64,000 nucleotides of DNA from Nectonema munidae. Its lineage: Eukaryota > Nematomorpha > Nectonematoida > Nectonematidae. The notes below the pieces were generated by a model, which searched no databases, had not been told where the DNA came from, and worked only from the letters and a program-made list of their open reading frames with translations. The stretch is taken from positions 1,293,501 to 1,357,500 of the forward strand of contig JAUIRK010001056.1 of the NCBI GenBank assembly GCA_030549495.1, given 5' to 3'. Shown piece after piece: positions 11,599-22,315 of the stretch. Made by a program: the position numbers and the translations under genes. The number at the start of each line of letters is the position of its first letter. Within the stretch, counting starts at the first letter, position 1.

Positions 11599-11934
11599 GG
11601 TCCTCGGACATTTCGCCCTATTATTTTCATAAGACAGTTCGTCCCATGGACAAATTCGCCCCATTATTTTCATAAGACAGTTCGTCCCATGGACAATTCG
11701 CCCTATTATTTTCATAAGATATTTTGTTTCATTGACAATTTAAAAAAATTTAGAGATAAAATGATTAATTTGAAATAATTTAATAGAGATAAAATTAACA
11801 AGAATATAAAATTTTTTAATAATTTTACACATAATAAGCAAAGATGGATGAAACAAATAGCCTATGAGACAATTTTCCCAGGGGGCAAATTGTCTATGGG
11901 GCGAATTGTCTATGGGGTGAAATGTCTTTCCACC
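11599..11934. mobile_element. MITE with inner tandem units, 336 bp
   Basis: Ends are GGTCCTCGGACATTTCGCCC and a right arm whose complement begins GGTGGAAAGACATTTCACCC. Flanks GTTAGTTT and ATTAGTTT agree at 7 of 8 bases. Inside the left arm a ~42-bp unit (GGACA...TTCGCCC...ATTATTTTCATAAGACAG) is repeated three times (about 11606-11735); the right arm has two inverted partial copies (AATTGTCTATGGGGCGAA). The superfamily is uncertain; long repetitive arms with 8-9-bp duplications would fit a MULE-type element. Confidence 0.7.
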
Positions 11935-12290
11935 ATTAGTTTAAATAATTTTTTAATTATAAGGGTTAGCTACATAAACGTTGGCTTTTGCTGCTTATAA
12001 AAACTTGAAAATATCAAATAAACTCTAATTCTTTATGCCTCCTATTATTTTGAAATTATTCTAAGAACAGACTGTTCCATTTTAAAATAGTGAAAATTGC
12101 TTTATTAGTTTATTTTGTTTCCTTTCAAATTTTTCAATTTTGAGTAAAAGGTAAGGACCAGGGACTGATGTACCGCTTATGTCAAACTATGAACAAATTC
12201 GTATCGATGAGGAATCGAATCTAGAGGCTTACGTGCTATGTCCATCATCTCAACCAACCTGCCATGCCACCCATAGAGTATGCTGTAGGG

Positions 12291-12589
12291 CAGTGGTTCC
12301 CAACCGGGAGTCCATGGAAGAATTTCAAGGGTCCATGGAAATTCTACTTCAAACTACTTATGCTGAATCTCCTTTAATATACTTCTATTTTCCAAATCAA
12401 TATGTCAGGCTTTACGATTTCTCTGATTTCATATGAATAAGGATACGATTTAATCATATGACTACAATCATTTTTTGCATAAAAATCTTTGATTAATTTT
12501 GTTGGCTCAAACTATTCAGTTGTAGGGGTCCACAGGTAAAAAAGTGACTGAAAAAAGGGGAACGGGATAAAAAATGTTGGGAACCACTG
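12291..12589. mobile_element. Complete hAT MITE, 299 bp (CAGTGGTTCCCAAC ends)
   Basis: Terminal inverted repeats CAGTGGTTCCCAAC and GTTGGGAACCACTG are perfect, and CTGTAGGG is duplicated exactly at 12283-12290 and 12590-12597. This terminus is widespread in animal Charlie/hAT-type elements. No ORF. Confidence 0.95.
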
Positions 12590-13081
12590 CTGTAGGGGAT
12601 ACGTCAAATTAGTTTTCAAAAAACTTAAGTTATGCTCTAAATTTTTTTTAGATTTTTTGTAGCTCTATAACTTTTTCTGATAGACTTTTTTTCCTTAAAA
12701 TTTATTATAAAAGGCAAATCATTGCAAAATGTTAAAAGTTATTTTACTTTTTGTAGATTTTTGTAGCTTGTATCAATTTAGCTTTTAAACTATTTTTGAA
12801 TGATGCTGAGTAAAATGAAATAATGCGATCGTAATTTTTTGTTTGCACAATTATAACTTTTTTTCATATAAACATCGCAGGGTGTCTAGTAGAATCTTTG
12901 CCTTTAGACTACATTCACTCATGTAAAACTATCCAACCTTCAGTTATTTGTTTTCTCTATGAATCAAATATCCTTTCATCAATTCCTGTAATGTGCCTGG
13001 TAGACTGCTTCATTTTTCAAATGAAAAGCCTATTCCACCCCCTAACAATTTTGGATTTTTTTAAACTAGTGTATATTCGAT

Positions 13082-13669
13082 GGTTGTAGGTAAAAATGCC
13101 CCCAGAAAAAATGCCCCCAGAAAAAATGCCCCTAATTAAAAAGTAGGAAAAATGACCCTAATTTTGATTTTCATGATTTTTTTAAATTATATAAATATTT
13201 TTATTTGGTACCACGAAAGGCTAAATTTCTTAATCTATAGGGTTTTTTTCTTTATAAAGTTCTTGAAAACAATAGCAAAGGTGCAGATTTGTGGGAATGT
13301 GTTCTTAATATCAGTTAAAACACAAATTATATTTAGAAAGTGTTCTGATACACACAAAGTCCAAAAATATTTGCTGTTTTATAAATTTTTTTTTGTATTT
13401 AAAAATTTTTCCTATGCTGAGTTTTTTAGTTTATTTTAATTAAATTTTAAATGTTTTAGATGAAAAGCTAACTTTTTGTTTTTTTTTACAAAAAATCTTT
13501 ATTTGACATATCTTTTTTAAAAAAAAAAATTTTTTAATTTTAATTAATAATTTTTTGAAATTTTTTATATTGGGGCATTTTTTCCTAATTTTAAATTGGG
13601 GCATTTTTTCGGTTGCATTTTTACTGGGAGTTCCTACTTTTTAATTAGGGGCATTTTTTTCTGCGCACC
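13082..13669. mobile_element. Terminal-inverted-repeat element, 588 bp, 9-bp target duplication
   Basis: ATATTCGAT is duplicated exactly at 13073-13081 and 13670-13678. The left arm repeats AAAAATGCCCC three times and then reads TAATTAAAAAGTAGG; the right arm has the inverse (CCTACTTTTTAATTAGGGGC) plus two more GGGGCATTTTTTC units. Outer ends are GGTTGTAGG and the complement of GGTGCGCAG. A 9-bp duplication and arms with inner repeats would suit a Mutator-like (MULE) MITE. The open frame at 13152-13439 inside it is not recognised. Confidence 0.8.
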
Positions 13670-13923
13670 ATATTCGATATGCAAATTTAATTAAAATATT
13701 TTCGCTGGAAGTATAGTATTTAAATTCACTAAATTTGTAAAAAAAATATAAAGTAGTCTTATAAATTTAGGTATGCGCTGAATACACTCTATTTTAAACG
13801 ATTGCTTGAATATTTGGTCTCCCGTGGTATTTCCAGACCACTAATTTTGAAAATTGCAACAAAAAAATTTCGCCCCCTCCCCCCTCCCCAATAATTATGA
13901 GGATGTGCGCCCCTATTAGGGAG

Positions 13924-14783
13924 GCATAATCTGTATAGAGAAACCTACTTTCATACTCCACAAATATCAAACCCTTCAAATGATTAAAAAAGGAATAAAC
14001 CTTCGGTTTGCAAGAACAGTTCCGCAAATTATAAGCGACTCACTTTTAGCCCAAACGCATAAATTTTCAGACATAAAAAATCTACCCACGTTAATTCCAC
14101 CTTTCGGTATGTTGAAACGGTCACTAATCTTTTTACTATACTGAATGACTTGGAATAATCTTTGTCGCTCAACACACTTACATAAACTTCACTAGCAAAT
14201 ACAAAAAAATTCCTTGAATCTACACAATGGTAAACTTTCATCCCATACCGGCCTGATTTGAAAGGATCATACACCTTTATGGGAGATCTTCCTCAATATT
14301 TTACTAGCTGCTCATCTATAGTTATATAATCAGTAGGACACCAGTATTTGTGACAGTTATTGAAAAATGCATTATGTAAATCTTTCATAGGAGCTAGTTT
14401 GTCTAAGGGATTTCTATTTCCTTTGAAATCGAATCTAATAAAAGTATTTATCAGCAAAAACATATCTCTACTGATTGCGGCTTTCAAAAATGGGTCCCAA
14501 TTTCTATCGGAGAATAGAATCTTTATATCTACACGTTGATCTTTAGAAGCTCCAATGTGATACAAGCAACCGAAATAAGTCAAAAGATCTCCCACGGTTG
14601 TCTCTTTGTGGTTCCCAAAAATACTCCGTTCCATCAGGAGCTATCAATGAGGGGAGGAGTATCTGTTTGAGAATCTTCGCTTGCACTAGAAGTTGAATCC
14701 ATGACTTAATCACTATCAGTATACACGTCAGACCCAACACTTTCAGTGCTAGTAGTACTACTAGAATTGCTGAGGGAACTCAT
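13924..14783 (-). pseudogene. piggyBac-like transposase, N-terminal and central part
   Basis: The minus strand from ATG at 14783 gives an acidic/serine-rich start (MSSLSNSSSTTSTESVGSD), as usual for piggyBac proteins. After a frame change comes TVGDLLTYFGCLYHIGASKD, then WDPFLKAAISRDMFLLI, LDKLAPMKDLHNAF and YITIDEQLV, which matches the piggyBac DDE fold around the first catalytic Asp (TIDEQL). The following frame has SGRYGMKVYHCVDS (usual KPxKxGIKxxxxCDS) to about 14150. Stops and frame changes make it non-functional. It ends at the hAT target duplication at 13916-13923 and continues beyond the insert at 10491 downward. Confidence 0.88.
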
Positions 14784-16035
14784 TTTGAAATATTGAGAAA
14801 GCAGGTTCTTGAAGAAAAATAAGAATATGAAATAAATGACGTTTCACAGATTTACATATCCAAATAATAATAATTAAAATTGATTGATTTCTTATGATAC
14901 CGACTACTAATTGTATGATATAAATGAAAAAAAACAGCAGGCGACCTTGAACTTGAGTTATGATAGATCAACACGTGAATAAAAAAGGTAAGTTTATTGT
15001 TTATTATCACACACATCAAGCTTTCGTCAGTGGAGCAATGAAATGTTTTGTTTAGGTAACGTTTGTGCGTTCGCGAATCTAGCCAATGGATCCTAGTCTG
15101 CCAGTATGCTGAGTACTGGATATACCCAAACTTTTCTTCCCACGGACGGGAGATCAGGTAGTTGGTTCCTAGATCTGTATTTATATGAAATAGGATTTAT
15201 AGACTTGTTGCTTTGAATTCCTATAAGCCTTAAAGAAATGTGTTGAAAACTGAAAACATGTTTTGAAAAAAGCATTAGAAACTCAAATAACCAAAGATGT
15301 TAACGCCATCTATAAACAAATATCTATTGTTTTCATTCTTTCATCATTATTAAAAAAGAGGTTATATGCATAAATATTTTAATTACCGTCTACGGAGGGG
15401 TATAGAGACTATCTGTCATGCGAGGGTTGGTCGAAATAAGGAGAGGCAAAAATTGTTTCGAAAGGATGATATTGCATAACATTTTTGATTAAATATACTA
15501 TTGTGTTTTAAGGAATGAAAATTGCCAATTAAGTTTTTATTAAATAACAAGTATGCCTTAATTGAAATTGCCAAATGGGGAGACAGTGATAATACACATA
15601 TGTCAAGTTTTGTTGTTTTTTAATGACCCTAAGAAAAGTTACGTGTTTAAAATTTTCCAACTTTATATACTATATAGTTGGGACGCTTCTCTGCATAGCA
15701 AATGCCTCCGAAGCTTTGCCAAGCTATCGATGTCTGGCAAACCCGCTATACTTTTTATGTTGCATATACTTTCTATACATTTCGTTGTCTCCCGTGTTTT
15801 TGCCAGACCGATGCTTTGATAAAAGATTAAAGTCTTGCGATTAGTTTAAATGTCATTTGAATGGGTAAAAAGATAGAGATATTAAACTTGGCTAGGCCTA
15901 GTGTATGTTACTGATAATAATTCTTAGTAATTTTTCGGATTGCGAAATTTTGTAAATTCTTTTGCAAAAAATGGGTAAAAAATTTAGTCATTTAAATTCT
16001 TATACTAAAACTAATAAACTTTTTTTCAAAATTAG
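14784..16035. other. Stretch upstream of the bHLH exons
   Basis: No confirmed gene. 15040-15180 and 15660-15810 are less AT-rich and hold short unrecognised open frames. The second contains a small inverted pair (TGTCTGGCAAACCC / GTTTTTGCCAGACC). TTAACGCCATCTATAA lies at 15301. Confidence 0.5.
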
Positions 16036-16110
16036 GCTTCAAATTTAGGCTCATCAAATGAAACATCCCTCAATGATGAATCTTTTGAGTATGACTTGAA
16101 CAAAAATGGC
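16036..16110 (+). CDS. bHLH gene, exon (25 codons)
   Basis: Acceptor TTTTTTTCAAAATTAG| precedes 16036 and the donor GGC|GTAAGT follows 16110. The phase-0 reading is acidic/Ser/Asn-rich (ASNLGSSNETSLNDESFEY...) and open throughout. The next intron is only 60 bp. Confidence 0.7.
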
Positions 16111-19067
16111 GTAAGTTCGACTTCAATTTACTTATTGATGTAAAATTTGCAGCTTTAATTACACTTAAAGGAATTGGTTGACAGAAGCTACGAAAATTTC
16201 GGCAAAGATTTCTATCAAGCCAGCCACCCCCCTTTCCACAATGGCATTCCTCTCGCAGATGCCGAGAATTTGCGGGCGTCAAAATTTGAATTGAATTCTC
16301 AAGTAAGCCTTCTTCTTTCTCTCAGATGCTCTGATTAAAATGTCACTTTTCACCTTTTGTATAATCCTTGGGGGACAAGTGTGATGCCAGTACCCCAAGA
16401 AATAAAAGCGCCTGTCTTAAATATCAACATATTAGTTTCGATTTTCGCTCATGACAGGTAAAAGACCTGTTTGACTTGTGAGCATGCTTTCCATAATACT
16501 TTTGTTTTGCGATTGGGTTTCACACACAAATTCAGAATGAATGTTTGTAGGCATTTGCGTAGTCATTATTTTTATATACAGTATAAAAAAATATAAATAA
16601 TTGATATTTGCACAAAGTTATGCATTCGAATGCTAGGATGTAAAACAAAGGAGGCATCTGTCATATTTTTGAGTGAAAATGGCTAATTTTTTTCAAAATC
16701 TAATTTCAATAACCAGAACTTAACTAAACTTGCTAATTAAAAACCTTACAAATAGTATGTCGGCAAAGCTTATAGCCATGTATAATGTTTTCGAAACTTA
16801 GCTAATCTCTGTAAGATCAATTTAATTAAAACTATTTGTCATCATTTCAGAACGGCGATCACTTTATACAAGAAGCTTACAACCTTTTACAGAAAGAAAA
16901 TGGCACCAGCAACTTTGATGATTCCGTAAGTAACCCTTTTAATTTTTCTAAATTGAAAATGAACAAAGAAAAAGTATAGCAAACCAAAACGATTACTCTT
17001 ATCAACCATTAAAATTATAATGATAAAAATCATGCCTTAAAATTTATTTTCTAAGAATAGGATGGCGTTAAACTATAAGATTTAACAATTGCATTCATCT
17101 TTTTTTTCTCATTATTTCTATGCTTTTTCCCGTCAATATAAAGGTAGTATATTTTTTAGATATACTCTTAGAAAACAAACTTCGAATACTCTGCAAATTT
17201 ATCCTTGAAAGCTAAAAGAATTTTCACTTACTTTTTCTATTAAAAAATTTCTTGTTAATTAATTAATTATTGCATCTATCGAATTGTATTGAGATCAAGA
17301 CTTTTGAAATATTTAATTCTGACCTTTTTTTTCTAATATTCCTAAATGAATTCTATAATAAATTTTCTACCTTTCTTCTCATTGAGGTAGGTAAAGTAAA
17401 GCTTTATATAAAACACATTAAGACGATAAATTGGAAAAGAAATGGTTGCTCACCCGACAGCTTTCCAAATACCTCCACAACCAATGCATACTTCCAAGGA
17501 AGTCCCTTAAGCACGAATGCGGATGACCAAGAATTTTGCGTTAAGGACAAGATTAAGAAGGAAAACCACAACAGAGGTATATCCACTTGCCATAGATTGT
17601 ATGACGACCTAATACTGATGCACATAACATCGCCAGACAAATTCACACGACTCTTAACTTGACTAAGCATCTAATTAGCTGACTAATATAACTTTACATT
17701 TATTTTTCGCCAAATACGCTATACCATTTAACTTTTTAATCGCAATTAATTTTATTTAATGTGGTTCAGTGGAGAAGGCCAGAAGAAATAACATCAACCA
17801 CCAAATCAAAGAGCTAGCATCGCTACTCCCAAACAAGAATGACATGTAAGACTTGTAAACTTTTTAGATGAATTCAGACAACCACTCTTTGCATGCAGGG
17901 ATGTTCAACCCTCCATTTCGATTTGCCTTGTTTGATCACTCGTTGATTCCAGTATTTTTTATCAATTAAATTTTCATATATTTGTTAAATTTTCTTTATT
18001 TTCATATATGAATTTTCAAATAAACTAAACAAGACTTAAAGCATATTGTAACTAAAAATTTTAAAAGAATATAATTTTTTTTAAATAAAACTAATTTTAA
18101 TTAATAAATAAAATTTAGATTCCAATAATTTTATTGAATTTTTAATACAGATTTCAGTAATGTCACTCGCAGTAATAATTAAGTAACTACTTTTATAATT
18201 TAGCAAAATGTCGCATCTACTAAGCCTCCACTGCATTATTATTATTATTATCAATTTCATATAAAGACCAACACTAAATGAAAAACACGCCTGCATTAGA
18301 GTTAAGTGCCTAGAGAAAATGATCCAAAAATTAAATTATAGTTTCATGCTTAAATTTAATTAATTAGCAAATTGTCTAATTTGTAAGTCAAGTAGTGGGG
18401 TATTTTATTTTTGTTTTTTTATTAGTTAACTAGTTCAATTGTTTTATTAGTTAGATAATGTATATAATTTAAGGCGGCAGTTTATGAATTTAAACCTATT
18501 GAGGAGCGGGACGACTCAACACAAAATTATTTGACCATTTGGCAATACAGCGAATTAAGTTTTCAAGAATTATGTTATGATTCTGAGTGAAGAAAATTTA
18601 TTTATTGAGGAATTAAAATTAATAATCTCTAAACAAATTAAAAGAAATGAATCAATTCTTCAAAAACATAATTCTTTACAATATTTTTCGACTTTCTCGT
18701 GATTAAAATGGGAAAACCGTAATTCATTTTCCCAACATTCAAAAGATGTTAATCTTTCTTGAAGATATTTTTTTCAGTGTAAATTTTCGCTTATTTTATG
18801 AAGTACTATTATTTTTTTCATTATGTCATAAAAATATCAATCCGATGAGGTGGAAAATATCTTTATATATATAACGATATATATATATATATCGTTTATG
18901 CATGTTTAAGGGATTTTAAGAACAATAAAGGCTTTATCTTGAGAGCTTCTGTGAATCACATTCAACAACTCGAAGAAAAAACACAAAGAATCGAATATCT
19001 GGAACAAAAGATGAGAAGCTTTGAAAAACTATTCCAAACAATGGCTGAAAGAATTGAAGTAAGATAG
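16036..19067 (+). CDS. MiT/TFE-like bHLH-leucine-zipper transcription factor (multi-exon)
   Basis: Six exons join in phase: 16036-16110, 16171-16302, 16851-16925, 17387-17576 (or from 17423), 17770-17845 and 18911-19067. The product from these exons is about 230 residues; with the candidate first exon at 2433 about 280, shorter than the 400-500 residues usual for Mitf/TFEB. The C-terminal part has KKENHN, basic region VEKARRNNIN, helix IKELASLLP, loop NKNDM DFK, second helix NNKGFILRASVNHI and a Glu/Leu/Gln-rich coiled-coil of about 35 residues. MiT/TFE proteins have KKDNHN, ERRRRFNIN, IKELGTLIP and NKGTILKASVDYI in the same order, and bind E-box/M-box DNA as dimers in the nucleus. His, Glu and the last two Arg of the basic region, the E-box contacts, are kept; the middle Args are Lys-Ala, a notable divergence. 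The N-terminal exons have no recognised domain. The AATAAA at 19367 is a possible polyadenylation signal. Family is firm, orthology is inference. Confidence 0.85.
16171..16302 (+). CDS. bHLH gene, exon (44 codons)
   Basis: Acceptor ACACTTAAAG|, donor CAA|GTAAGC. The phase-0 reading begins ELVDRSYENFGKDFYQ and includes HPPFHNGIPLADAENLR. It is less AT-rich than the flanks, with normal-looking codon choice, which supports a real exon. No domain recognised. Confidence 0.72.
16851..16925 (+). CDS. bHLH gene, exon (25 codons)
   Basis: Acceptor TTGTCATCATTTCAG| and donor TCC|GTAAGT are both strong. The phase-0 reading is NGDHFIQEAYNLLQKENG and then TSNFDDS, a likely short amphipathic helix. It joins both neighbours without a phase change. 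Confidence 0.72.
17387..17576 (+). CDS. bHLH gene, exon ending in the start of the basic region
   Basis: Two acceptors fit the same frame: CTTCTCATTGAG| (17387, better pyrimidine tract) or ACACATTAAG| (17423). The exon reads through a Ser/Thr/Asn-rich linker and ends VKDKIKKENHNR, aligning with the residues just before and at the start of the Mitf basic region (KERQKKDNHNL). The donor AGAG|GTATAT leaves one base, completed by the next exon to Val. Confidence 0.8.
17770..17845 (+). CDS. bHLH gene, exon coding basic region and helix 1
   Basis: Acceptor GTGGTTCAG|, donor AT|GTAAGA. Translation VEKARRNNINHQIKELASLL continuing PNKND. The Ile-Asn, Ile-Lys-Glu-Leu and Leu-Leu-Pro spacing is diagnostic for helix 1 of bHLH proteins. 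It ends with two bases (AT) that the next exon's G turns into Met. Confidence 0.88.
18911..19067 (+). CDS. bHLH gene, exon coding helix 2 and zipper; stop or further donor
   Basis: Acceptor CATGTTTAAG|G. The frame reads DFKNNKGFILRASVNHIQQL and then about 30 residues of Glu/Gln/Lys/Leu-rich coiled-coil (LEEKTQRIEYLEQKMRSFEK...), ending at TAG 19065-19067. The bases GAA|GTAAGATAG also form a good donor at 19060, so the exon may instead splice on to an unseen exon. The preceding intron has an (AT)n hairpin at 18861-18900. Confidence 0.82.
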
Positions 19068-21950
19068 GCAAACATTATTTGTTCACGGCTCAAAGTTTCC
19101 GAAATCTGAAGTTAAGCGTGGAAGAACCATACAATTTTTTGGTCGAGTATTCTGAACAATATCAATTTATGATCGTTATCGCTCTATACATTATTATGAA
19201 TCTCCGGTGGGTACTCTGACCACACTTGCGAAAATCATTGATCACCAGGAATCCTGAGTCCAGGATAAATGTGGTTTCACTCACATTCCACGAAGGCTAT
19301 CCCTTTTATGATTTCTGGTACTATCACTCCTAATATTAAAAAAGTTGCAATTTATGAAAATTTTATAATAAATAGAATTTAATAGTTAATTTTAGTTAAC
19401 TATTAAAGTAGTTTTTAGTATTTAACTAAAAACTACTAATTAGTTAGTTTATTTTAGTTAATAAATCATCTAAAATTACTTGTTGTTAGTTAATTTTAAT
19501 ACATGAAATTACTTTGAAGCAAGCTCACTAACTCGTTACTATCTAACTAATGAATGTTATTTTATTCTTAGATGGCGTTAACAATTTGCCTCATTTTTTT
19601 TGAAATTATAAATCAAAAGGCTATTTTATTTTATCAACTTTATGAAATCTATAAAAAAAAAAAGGTATTTGAAATTTATTTATTAAAATGAAAAAAAATC
19701 ATTATTTTTTTATAAGTGAGTACAAAAAACAATAAATATCGGCGTTCTCTTAGGGAACATTGGTACTAAATGGATTAAGTAAAAAGTTTTAATTGAGTAA
19801 AAGGGGGACTTGGTCCCTCCTGCAATGGTTTTAAAAGTTAAGTCACTAAAACTAAAAATCAAAATTTGAACAAATTTATCTGCACCAAAGAAAACTAAAC
19901 AAATCTTTATGAAATTACAAGATAGGGAATTGAATATCTCTTTCCAAATTTCTCATATTTTTATTTACAAAATATTTGAAACAAGGAAAAAATATTTAGA
20001 TGTTTAGGTACACTTGAAATTTTGACTGCATTTGAAATGGATTTATTCTGGTAGTTGATGCCAGGTTCCACGCCGAACCGTTTAGAATCCCCTTTATAAA
20101 GACTTTTTTAGATACAACTTTGAGATAACGCTTGTAGCTACTGTATAACTTCTTAGCATCTACACAAATTGTATGCCCTTCATTCATGCACAAGTCAATT
20201 CTTCGGATTCTCTTTATTTTAATTGCTGCTTTTAACCCTAGCAAGACCATTGCTTGCTTTTTACTCCACGGTGTTTTAGATGATGAAAATCGTACAGAAT
20301 AATATAACTAAGCGCCTCGAAAAATAGAATGTAATTGATCTCACATATGAAAAAAGAAAGCATGACATCCTAATCTGAGAAAATTGAGCATTATCTACAT
20401 TTTTCTCATATGGCATTAAAATTACAATTAAATCCGCATAGTCAAGAAGGCTTATGAAAAAATGCAGTAATAAATCTCGTGTGTGTTCTTAAAGTACGAT
20501 AAAAAGATAATCATGCTTTCTACTCCTACACTTTATCCAGAAAATGAAGTTTTACACGAAAAACCTTCTTACCAATTTAACAAAAAAAAGTTTTAAAACC
20601 AGTTTATACTTTGTACATTATGGAATTAAGTTGAAGCTAAATTAAGTTTCCTCTAGGAAAGCCATATCATGTAAATGCTGAATCCCTTTTACTCATTTTT
20701 GGATTTGTCATCTTCTCATGATGTGTTCATGAGCCATAATAGATTTGGACTTCTACCATATCATCCTTGCTCCTTATGAGTATTACGGAAGGAACGTATA
20801 TTGCTTAAACTTTTAGCATTTCCTCTTATTTATAAACGATATGTTTTCGAATGTGGCTTTTAGCATTGGCAAATCTTTTTATTTGATCTCAACATCCTAC
20901 CAAAATATTTACTACATAAATAAAAACTTACTACATTGGCTAAACGTATGCCTCGTTTTTTTAGAGTGTTCAGTTATTTGGTACGTAATAAAAAAAACCC
21001 CGCGCTTTTTCATTCACTAATTTTATATTTGTAAAAAAAGAAGCTGGAAAAATATAATTCCACGTGACCTCTTTTTCTTTCAATGTGTTTTTCATATTAA
21101 TTATTCCTAAGGGATAAACAATTTTGTTTTTGCCTTTTTTCAATCCCATCTTTCACACGGTTCGATAATAATTTAAAATTTTGACAGCCATATGAGATAG
21201 ACAAAAGGATCTAAAAATATCTTTTCTACACTTAAGGATGAAAAGATGATAATTTACATTTTTGACTTTAGAATTTAGAAATTTCTTCAAATTGTGCAGC
21301 TTTACAAAATGCTCCAGTTGTTTCCAATTTTTCACACAACTACAGCCGATAGAGAAAAATACAGGTTCTTCAGCAAACATCACACCACAGTATTTTTGCA
21401 TTCCATATTTGATTATGAATTGGCAAGTTCTAAAAAAGTGGTGGTACTTAAAACGTTCGTCACACCAAATCTATTTGCTCTAATTTTATTCGTCGCGATT
21501 TCTTTTCATTTTTTTTCAAAATAAAGAAACTAAGTCAATTTATATCTATACCAGCTCCTTTTATATATCGCATCAACCACTGTTTCTCTCCTGGTCTTTT
21601 TCGATTATACATTAAAAAATGGATGAAAGTAAATTTTCACACCGCCATAAGATATTCACATAAATGAATTTTAATTTTTGGAAATAAACATTGAAAATAT
21701 CAGCAAAAAAATTGTTTTTCTACCTTCTTTCTGAATTAAATAATTTGCATTTGTCTGTCTTTTATTCTGACGTATAGAAATTATCTTGCCCTCTTTTTCA
21801 AGATCAGCTTCTTCTGAATCACTACCAATACAAAATATGCACAGTACCACTACTCACGTAATAAAATAATATAAAATATCGATTAGACATTATCACATCG
21901 CCATAAGAATGACAAAGATATAAAAAAAAATATTAACAACATTAATTAAA
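19068..21950. other. Intergenic region between the bHLH gene and the SINE pair
   Basis: Mostly AT-rich with no confirmed gene. TTAACTA/TAGTTA low-complexity is dense at 19380-19560. AGATGGCGTTAA lies at 19573. The open frames at 19996-20250 (-) and 21153-21524 are not recognised and overlap each other on opposite strands. Confidence 0.5.
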
Positions 21951-22102
21951 GGTAAAGGTACCGTGGGGTGTTTTCATCGAAAAGGCACAATTGCGCCGCT
22001 TGTATCGAACTATGAAGAAAGTAGGCTTGATGTGGGATCGAACCCAAGACCTTGAGTTATCGAAACCCAGTATCTAACCAATCTTTCTCATGCCCCCATA
22101 AC
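21951..22102 (-). mobile_element. tRNA-derived SINE, family A, copy 2
   Basis: On the minus strand the head has A-box-like ATTGGTTAGATACTGGG and a good B box, CTTGGGTTCGATCCCAC, then the family tail (CAATTGTGCC, TTTTCGATGAAAACACCCCA, CGGTACCTTTACC). It faces copy 3 at 22316, the two being an inverted pair about 215 bp apart. Confidence 0.85.
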
Positions 22103-22315
22103 ATGTAAAATAAGAAGAAAAAATGGTCGTCAAGAAAGATGTTATTAGAGGAAAGTAAGATATTAAAAAATTCCAAAAATAAAAGATTTTCATACTATCG
22201 GCTTTAAATTTAATTTTGGCTTTAACTTCATTATTTTGTTTTGCTTAGGTTTTGACCTACACTTTTTTGGCTCAACCTAGAGAAAATTTATTTGTGGCAA
22301 AAAATTTTTTCCTAT

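Larger units (their letters stand above)
10500..13915. mobile_element. hAT element, 3416 bp, inserted in piggyBac and carrying nested elements
   Basis: The left end CAGGGGCGCACAT and right end ATGTGCGCCCCTA are inverted repeats (one mismatch at the last base), and TTAGGGAG is duplicated exactly at 10492-10499 and 13916-13923. The subterminal regions hold C-runs followed by CAATAATT on both arms. No hAT transposase blocks were recognised, so it is probably non-autonomous, swollen by four inner insertions (10892-11088, 11599-11934, 12291-12589, 13082-13669). The last ~235 bp (13680-13915) match a separate copy at 29075-29375. Confidence 0.9.
9485..14783 (-). mobile_element. piggyBac-like element interrupted by hAT insertions (coding span)
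   Basis: The two halves of one transposase lie in the same orientation on either side of 10089-13915. That interval is accounted for by a 392-bp hAT element (10089-10480) and a 3416-bp hAT element (10500-13915), each with its own 8-bp target duplication. Terminal repeats of the piggyBac element itself were not found; TTAACGCCATCTATAA occurs at 9367 and again at 15301 but as direct, not inverted, copies. Confidence 0.75.

Noticed and set aside
9367-15316. TTAACGCCATCTATAA at both sides of the piggyBac coding region as its terminal repeats
   Set aside because: The two copies are in direct orientation, whereas piggyBac ends must be inverted.
17404-17670. 88-codon minus-strand ORF
   Set aside because: It is the opposite-strand shadow of the bHLH exon at 17387-17576.
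19100-19300. 5S rRNA-like wording (GAAGTTAAGCGTGG and GGTGGGTACTCTGACCAC)
   Set aside because: The two blocks are about three times too far apart and the rest of the 5S sequence is missing; probably chance or a heavily decayed remnant.
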